Shown here piece after piece: positions 59,483 to 64,000 of a stretch of 64,000 bases of DNA. Positions within the stretch are counted from its first letter, which is position 1. Each line of letters starts with the position of its first letter. Both the position numbers and the translations under genes were made by a program. The notes under the pieces were generated by a model. That model was not told the DNA's origin, ran no database searches, and saw only the letters and a list, made by a program, of their open reading frames with translations. This DNA is from Bacillus_I endophytica_A. GTDB taxonomy: Bacteria; Bacillota; Bacilli; Bacillales; Bacillaceae_H. The stretch lies in assembly GCF_026790145.1 (NCBI RefSeq), contig NZ_JALAMS010000054.1, forward strand, positions 111,601-175,600, in the 5' to 3' direction.

Positions 59483-60316
59483 TTGAGAAAGAAGAAAAAG
59501 AGGTGGATAGTTATATTTCTTGCACTAATTTTCTTGCTATTCTTCTGTTATTTTCAAAATAACTCTATTGCAATAACAAAAATGACGATTAGTTCAAGAA
59601 AGATTTCATCAAATATGAATGGGTATAAAATTGTGCAGCTATCGGATCTTCACAGTAAGGAATTTGGGGAAAACCAAGGCAAGTTAGTTCAAAAGGTTAA
59701 TAAGCTAAAACCTGACTTGATTGTATTTACAGGTGATTTGGTTGACTCAGAAAAATATAATGAAGAAATTAGTATGAGATTAATGGAGAAATTAGTGGAA
59801 ATTGCTCCTACTTATTTTGTGACTGGAAATCATGAATGGTGGTCAGGGAATTTCCACTCGTTAGAAAGTAAATTAAATGATATAGGTGTACACGTAATGA
59901 GGAATACAGCAGATGTAATAACTATGGGAGGGAGTAAAGCTTATATTGTAGGAATTGATGATCCGGCTCAGGGGATTGACAGTTACGAAGCTATTACACG
60001 TTCTGCTAAAGGACTTAAAGAAGAACCATTTAAAATTTTGTTAGCCCATAGACCGGAAATGTTTTCTCTTTATGTGGAGAATAAATTTGATTTAGTTTTT
60101 TCGGGTCATGCGCATGGGGGACAGGTTAGAATGCCTTTTGTCGGTGGTTTAATTGCACCTAACCAAGGATGGTTTCCAAAATACACAGCTGGAAAGTACA
60201 CTTCCGATAACACTACAATGATTGTGAATAGGGGCCTTGGAAACAGTGTTATTCCTTTAAGGATATTTAATCGTCCAGAAATAGTTGCTGTAACACTAAG
60301 ATCAATAGATGACTAA
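59483..60316 (+). CDS. Membrane-anchored metallophosphoesterase
   Basis: About 277 residues with an N-terminal anchor (RWIVIFLALIFLLFFCYF) after a lysine-rich start. All calcineurin-type metal motifs are present: DLHS (QLSDLHSKEF), GDLVDS, GNHEWW, LAHRP and GHAHGGQ. The order and the C-terminal NRGLGNSVIPLRIFNRPEI match YkuE/YaeI-type enzymes, which act on lipid or phosphodiester substrates at the membrane. AGGAGG 7 nt before TTG 59483 makes this start more likely than ATG 59450. Confidence 0.9.
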   Translation: MRKKKKRWIVIFLALIFLLFFCYFQNNSIAITKMTISSRKISSNMNGYKIVQLSDLHSKEFGENQGKLVQKVNKLKPDLIVFTGDLVDSEKYNEEISMRLMEKLVEIAPTYFVTGNHEWWSGNFHSLESKLNDIGVHVMRNTADVITMGGSKAYIVGIDDPAQGIDSYEAITRSAKGLKEEPFKILLAHRPEMFSLYVENKFDLVFSGHAHGGQVRMPFVGGLIAPNQGWFPKYTAGKYTSDNTTMIVNRGLGNSVIPLRIFNRPEIVAVTLRSIDD

Positions 60317-60371
60317 TTCTGTAGTTTAATAAAGTTTAGTTAGTAAGTTTTTTTTATAAAAACATACATAG

Positions 60372-60408
60372 ATAAAAAAGAGAGACCAAACGAATATTTG
60401 GTCTCCCA
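60372..60408 (-). terminator. Terminator of the hypothetical gene at 60431
   Basis: GGGAGACCAAAT and ATTTGGTCTC-type arms (around CGAAT) form a stem that on the minus strand ends in a T-rich run. Confidence 0.65.
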
Positions 60409-60430
60409 CTTATTATTTCTCCGGCCTAAT

Positions 60431-60793
60431 TTAAGATTGAACAAAATTAATTAAATCTGGATTCAACGCTACATAATGTGGCATCCAACAATCTGAATTC
60501 TCAGTGCCGATTTCATGGTCATTCAAACACACTCTATTCATGCCATCTAACCCATCATAACCACAACATCCGTTTAACCTACTGCCGTCAGAATGATAAT
60601 TAGAATTTATTAAATCTTTAACATTAATAATAATAAAACCTTTTGTTTGTATATCTTCTTGTCCATCGTCAATTATAAAAAATCCTTGAGGAATATAATC
60701 TTTACCACTATTTTCGTCAAGTAAATTTAAATCCTTTAATTCAGTTAAATTTTTAGATACCTCTAGTTTGCAAGCGTTACAAATTAATTTCAT
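60431..60793 (-). CDS. Hypothetical cysteine-containing protein
   Basis: A 120-residue soluble protein of unrecognised family. It begins MKLICNACKLEV (a CxxC pair, Cys5 and Cys8) and has a C-terminal cluster GCCGYDGLDGMNRVCLNDHEIGTENSDCWMPHYVAL rich in Cys/His, so it could bind zinc. The frame is open to 60826. GGAGG lies 13 nt before ATG 60793, an unusually long gap, so the start is uncertain. It is monocistronic with its own terminator. Confidence 0.65.
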   Translation of the reverse strand: MKLICNACKLEVSKNLTELKDLNLLDENSGKDYIPQGFFIIDDGQEDIQTKGFIIINVKDLINSNYHSDGSRLNGCCGYDGLDGMNRVCLNDHEIGTENSDCWMPHYVALNPDLINFVQS

Positions 60794-60940
60794 GTTGAGT
60801 AAAATACCTCCAAAGATTATCACCATTTCTAATGTAACATACTTCTTATTTTATAGATTAATATAATACTTTAAAAAGGTCTCCTTAGTGGTTTATTTCC
60901 GATAAATAGTGTTATGTTAACTAGAAATACATATTACATC

Positions 60941-61837
60941 TTATTTTTCTATGTCATTCACTTGATCAAAATGATTAATAATATACTGCTTGAAACTTTC
61001 AGCAACGGGGGATAGATATTTTCCTTCAATCCATGAAAGCCCAACTGTACGTTGAAAGCTTGGTGAAACAATGCGTACCTTTGTAAGATTTGTTTGATCT
61101 AATCCTTTAAGATCCGGAAGAATGGAGACTCCTAAGCCAGCAGCAACGAAACCTGCGATCGTAGCAGCTTCTTCCCCTTCAAATACAATATTAGGACGAA
61201 TATTCGCCTGTTCAAAAATCTGATCAATGGTCACTCGAAGAGCGTAGCCTGCTCTCATTAAAATAAAGGGCTCTTCAGCAATGTCCTCTATGGTGACACG
61301 TTCTCGTATAGCTAGCCTATGTCCCTTAGGAAGAAACAAAAAAAGCTCTTCATTCCATAAGGGAGTCCAATTCACAGGGGGTTCAATAGGGAAAGAAGCA
61401 AGTAAACAGAGATCTAATTCACCCGATTTTAGCTTTTCTTGAAGCCAATTAGAGTGGTTTTGATGGAGTTGAAAATGCACTTTAGGGTATTTCCTCTTGA
61501 ACCCTGCAATTAAGCTAGGAACTATACTGGTCCCCAGTGTATGTAAAAACCCCAGCGATATTTCACCTTGATCCGGCTTTAAAAGGGACTGAATTTCTTC
61601 CTTCCCTTCTTGATACTCTTTCATAATAGAATCGACTCTTTTGAGGAATATTTCTCCATATTTATTTAATTTAATCGAGCGCTTTTGTCTATCAAACAGG
61701 GGAACACCTAAATGGTTTTCTAATCTCACGATAGAGCGTGAAAGAGCAGGCTGGGTAATGGATAAAATTTCAGCAGCTTTAGTTACATGTTGAATCCGAG
61801 CGAGAGTTTGGAAGTACTCAAGTTGTTCCCATTCCAT
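60941..61837 (-). CDS. LysR-family transcriptional regulator
   Basis: This 298-residue protein has an N-terminal HTH (MEWEQLEYFQTLARIQHVTKAAEILSITQPALSRSIVRLENHLGVPLFDR) and an effector domain of the GltC/YwbI type. AAAGGAG upstream and the family N-terminus select ATG 61837. It is divergent from a class II fumarase gene, 179 bp away, which is its natural candidate target. Regulation of fumarase by a LysR protein would be unusual for Bacillus. Confidence 0.92.
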   Translation of the reverse strand: MEWEQLEYFQTLARIQHVTKAAEILSITQPALSRSIVRLENHLGVPLFDRQKRSIKLNKYGEIFLKRVDSIMKEYQEGKEEIQSLLKPDQGEISLGFLHTLGTSIVPSLIAGFKRKYPKVHFQLHQNHSNWLQEKLKSGELDLCLLASFPIEPPVNWTPLWNEELFLFLPKGHRLAIRERVTIEDIAEEPFILMRAGYALRVTIDQIFEQANIRPNIVFEGEEAATIAGFVAAGLGVSILPDLKGLDQTNLTKVRIVSPSFQRTVGLSWIEGKYLSPVAESFKQYIINHFDQVNDIEK

Positions 61838-62016
61838 TAATAATTCGTCTCCTTTAACATTTGCATTACATATAAACATTGAAAACATGTTTATTATGCA
61901 TTATACATCATAAACCATCAATGCTAGTATTACTTTATTAGAAAAGTTTTAGACTAATCTATTTTGTTTTTATAAAAAACGGATGATATTTAGTGCATGT
62001 AAGAGGAGGAACTGGA

Positions 62017-63405
62017 ATGAATTATAGAATAGAAAAAGATACCCTTGGAGAAATAAAGGTGCCTGCCGATAAGTTTTGGGGGGCTCAGACTCAACGTAGT
62101 AAAGAGAACTTCAAGATAGGCACTGAGAAAATACCTGAACGTATGGTGAAGGCCTTTTCTATACTTAAGCGTAGTGCGGCTAAGGCTAATCATCGCCTTG
62201 GTAATTTAGAGAGTGAAAAAGCAGAAGCAATTGTAGTTGTTTGTGATGAAATACTTAAAGGTAAGTACAATGATAATTTTCCACTTGTTGTTTGGCAGAC
62301 AGGAAGTGGTACACAAAGTAATATGAATATGAATGAAGTTGTAGCAAATCTGGCGACGACATTGTTACAAGAAAAAGGGTCTACAACTACAATTCATCCA
62401 AATGATGATGTGAATCGTAGTCAAAGCTCAAACGACACGTTCCCTACAGCTATGCATGTGGCAGGCGTTTTGGCTATTTATGAACAGTTGCTCCCTGCAA
62501 TTGATCAACTTCGTCATACATTAGATGAAAAAGCAAAACAATACAAAGACATTATAAAAATTGGACGTACCCATCTTCAAGATGCAACACCTCTAACTCT
62601 TGGACAAGAAATTAGTGGCTGGGTCCATATGCTTGATCGCTCAAAAGAAATGATTGTGGAAGCAACGGAAAAGATGCGTGAGCTAGCGATTGGGGGGACT
62701 GCTGTAGGAACAGGGATTAACGCCCACCCACAATTTGGAGAGGGTGTATCAGATGAAATAACACGTTTTACAGGTCAACTTTTTAAGAGCTCACCGAATA
62801 AATTTCATGCGTTAACGAGCCATGATGAAATGGTGTATGCACACGGAGCTTTAAAAGCACTTGCTGCAGACTTAATGAAAATTGCTAACGACGTGCGTTG
62901 GTTAGCCAGTGGTCCTCGATGTGGTATTGGAGAAATTATCATTCCCGCAAACGAACCTGGGAGTTCTATTATGCCAGGAAAAGTAAATCCTACTCAAAGT
63001 GAAGCCATGACGATGGTGGCGGCACAAGTGATGGGAAACGATGCAACCATCGGCTTTGCAGCAAGCCAAGGAAATTTTGAACTTAACGTGTTCAAACCGG
63101 TTATCATTTATAACTTCCTTCAATCAGCAAGACTTCTTGCGGATTCGATGCAAGCATTCAATGACAAGTGTGCCGTAGGGATCGAACCAAATATTGAAAA
63201 AATCCAAGAGAATGTACAAAATTCCCTTATGCTTGTAACAGCTTTAAATCCTCATATTGGATATGAAAATGCAGCTAAAATTGCAAAATATGCTCATCAA
63301 GAAGGTTTAACCTTAAAAGAATCAGCTCTCAAACTTAACTTGTTGACAGAAGAGCAATTTGATAACATCGTAAGACCTGAAAACATGATTAATCCTTCTA
63401 TATAA
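62017..63405 (+). CDS. fumC: Class II fumarate hydratase
   Basis: This 462-residue fumarase of the aspartase superfamily has GSGTQSNMNMNEV, RTHLQDATPLTLGQE with the catalytic-site histidine, and signature GSSIMPGKVNPTQSE with the catalytic serine. The C-terminal tail NPHIGYENAAKIAKYAHQEGLTLKE is typical of FumC. GAGGAGG selects ATG 62017. It interconverts fumarate and malate. It is divergent from a LysR gene, and an IS3-type element starts about 25 bp after its stop. Confidence 0.95.
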   Translation: MNYRIEKDTLGEIKVPADKFWGAQTQRSKENFKIGTEKIPERMVKAFSILKRSAAKANHRLGNLESEKAEAIVVVCDEILKGKYNDNFPLVVWQTGSGTQSNMNMNEVVANLATTLLQEKGSTTTIHPNDDVNRSQSSNDTFPTAMHVAGVLAIYEQLLPAIDQLRHTLDEKAKQYKDIIKIGRTHLQDATPLTLGQEISGWVHMLDRSKEMIVEATEKMRELAIGGTAVGTGINAHPQFGEGVSDEITRFTGQLFKSSPNKFHALTSHDEMVYAHGALKALAADLMKIANDVRWLASGPRCGIGEIIIPANEPGSSIMPGKVNPTQSEAMTMVAAQVMGNDATIGFAASQGNFELNVFKPVIIYNFLQSARLLADSMQAFNDKCAVGIEPNIEKIQENVQNSLMLVTALNPHIGYENAAKIAKYAHQEGLTLKESALKLNLLTEEQFDNIVRPENMINPSI

Positions 63406-63472
63406 TATTAATAAAGGTGGAGATGGTACGATAAACTGGACACTAAATTAAGAGAAAAAGGTGATTCGGTTT

Positions 63473-63766
63473 ATGGGTAGAAAAGTTTATGATCGTCAAT
63501 TTAAAATGGCTGCAGTTCAGTTGGTGCTGGAAGAGAACCTATTTGTAAAAGAGGTTGCGAACGAATTATCTATTCATCCCAATACGCTATATCGTTGGAT
63601 AAGTGAATATGAAGAATATGGGGAAAGTGCGTTTCCAGGTCGTGGAAGCGCACTTTATAATTCTCAGTATGAAATGAAAAAGCTCAAGCGTGAGAATGAA
63701 GAACTTAGAAAAGAGCTGGATTTACTAAAAAAGTTCCGGGTCTTCTTGAAGAAAAAGAATGTGTAA
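63473..63766 (+). CDS. IS3-family transposase OrfA
   Basis: This 97-residue protein begins MGRKVYDRQFKMAAVQLVLEENL with HTH SVKEVANEL-type sequence (VKEVANELSIHPNTLYRWISEYEEYG). A leucine-zipper-like coiled coil follows (MKKLKRENEELRKELDLLKKF). ATG 63473 has AAGGTG upstream and is preferred to GTG 63461. An A6G run at 63727-63733, in phase A AAA AAG, is a classic -1 slippery site for making the OrfAB transposase. Confidence 0.92.
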   Translation: MGRKVYDRQFKMAAVQLVLEENLFVKEVANELSIHPNTLYRWISEYEEYGESAFPGRGSALYNSQYEMKKLKRENEELRKELDLLKKFRVFLKKKNV

Positions 63767-64000
63767 GATTTCAATTCCTAAAAGAAAATAAACACAAATA
63801 TAACATCAAGAAGGCTTGTAAAACGTTAAACATCTCACGATCAGGTTACTATGAATATTTACAGAGAAAACCTTCTAAAAGGGCTTTAGAGAACAACGTG
63901 TTACGTGCGGAAATAGAGGAGATATTTAAGGAACATAAGGGGCGGTATGGATCCTTAAGAATTACAAAGGTTCTTGAGAAGAAGGGAATCAAGGTAAATC
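63733..64000 (+). CDS. IS3-family transposase OrfB, cut by window end
   Basis: In the -1 frame relative to OrfA the sequence is open from the A6G slippery run to the window end. It reads GLLEEKECVRFQFLKENKHK, then IKKACKTLNISRSGYYEYLQ and EIFKEHKGRYGSLRITKVLE, the HTH_21 start of IS3 OrfB. The DDE catalytic core lies outside the window. The start given is the frameshift point, not an initiation codon. Confidence 0.9.

Larger units (their letters stand above)
63431..64000 (+). mobile_element. IS3-family insertion element, left part only
   Basis: TAAACTGGACACTAAATTAAG near 63429-63449 resembles an IS3-family left end, followed by overlapping orfA and orfB. The right end lies beyond the window, so the exact edge and any target duplication cannot be read. 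Confidence 0.8.

Overview
The window is a 64 kb chromosomal segment of a low-GC Gram-positive bacterium of the Bacillaceae. This rests on strong AGGAGG ribosome sites, T-box leaders, CcpA-type cre boxes, Rho-independent terminators after almost every transcript, and close relatives of Bacillus genes (vmlR, the frl fructosamine operon, csaA, yfmQ- and yfzA-like genes). It looks like a Bacillus or Priestia-type genome; the species cannot be fixed from sequence reading alone. No rRNA, tRNA or CRISPR array was seen.

Layout. 1-2.3 kb: an amino-acid permease cut by the window edge with its T-box leader, then a secreted M14 peptidase. 2.6-9.8 kb: a MacAB/YknXYZ-type adaptor-ATPase-permease exporter operon and an OmpR-type two-component system. 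They are separated by an IS607-type element with a decayed serine recombinase (tnpA) and an intact TnpB nuclease. 10.2-15.7 kb: a sucrose PTS regulon (scrR, scrB, scrK, scrA) with paired LacI-type operators. 15.9-22.0 kb: an MFS transporter, two small DUF606 transporters, a YheO-like regulator divergent from a threonine-synthase-like enzyme, an acetyltransferase and a MarR regulator.

22.2-32.2 kb is the most interesting block. A degenerate PrpR/AAA+ regulator precedes a seven-gene, same-strand catabolic cluster: DapA-type aldolase, Fe-dependent alcohol dehydrogenase, DUF1537 acid-sugar kinase, PdxA2-type dehydrogenase, sodium-solute symporter, intracellular BNR beta-propeller protein and SDR dehydrogenase. 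A cre box and palindromes lie in its promoter region. The gene set suggests uptake of an acidic sugar, aldol cleavage to pyruvate plus a C4 fragment, and conversion of that fragment to DHAP. The substrate is unknown.

32.3-41 kb: RtcB, YfmQ-like, a broken SunI/YnzG-like gene, CsaA, a lactate-permease-family transporter with an XRE-cupin regulator, a DMT exporter with a divergent AraC regulator, an SMR pair with its TetR repressor, and a broken gene of unknown family. 41.2-45.3 kb: vmlR behind a complete attenuation leader, a sarcosine-oxidase-family enzyme, and a virginiamycin B lyase. VmlR and Vgb together would cover both streptogramin components. 45.4-49.1 kb: a small-multidrug-export-family protein, a second T-box-controlled permease and an Fe-ADH. 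49.2-56.6 kb: a fructosamine (frl) operon with cre and FrlR-like boxes. 57-64 kb: an esterase with an Rrf2 regulator and matching operators, a frameshifted yfzA-like gene, a metallophosphoesterase, a hypothetical protein, a LysR regulator divergent from class II fumarase, and the left part of an IS3-family element running off the window end.
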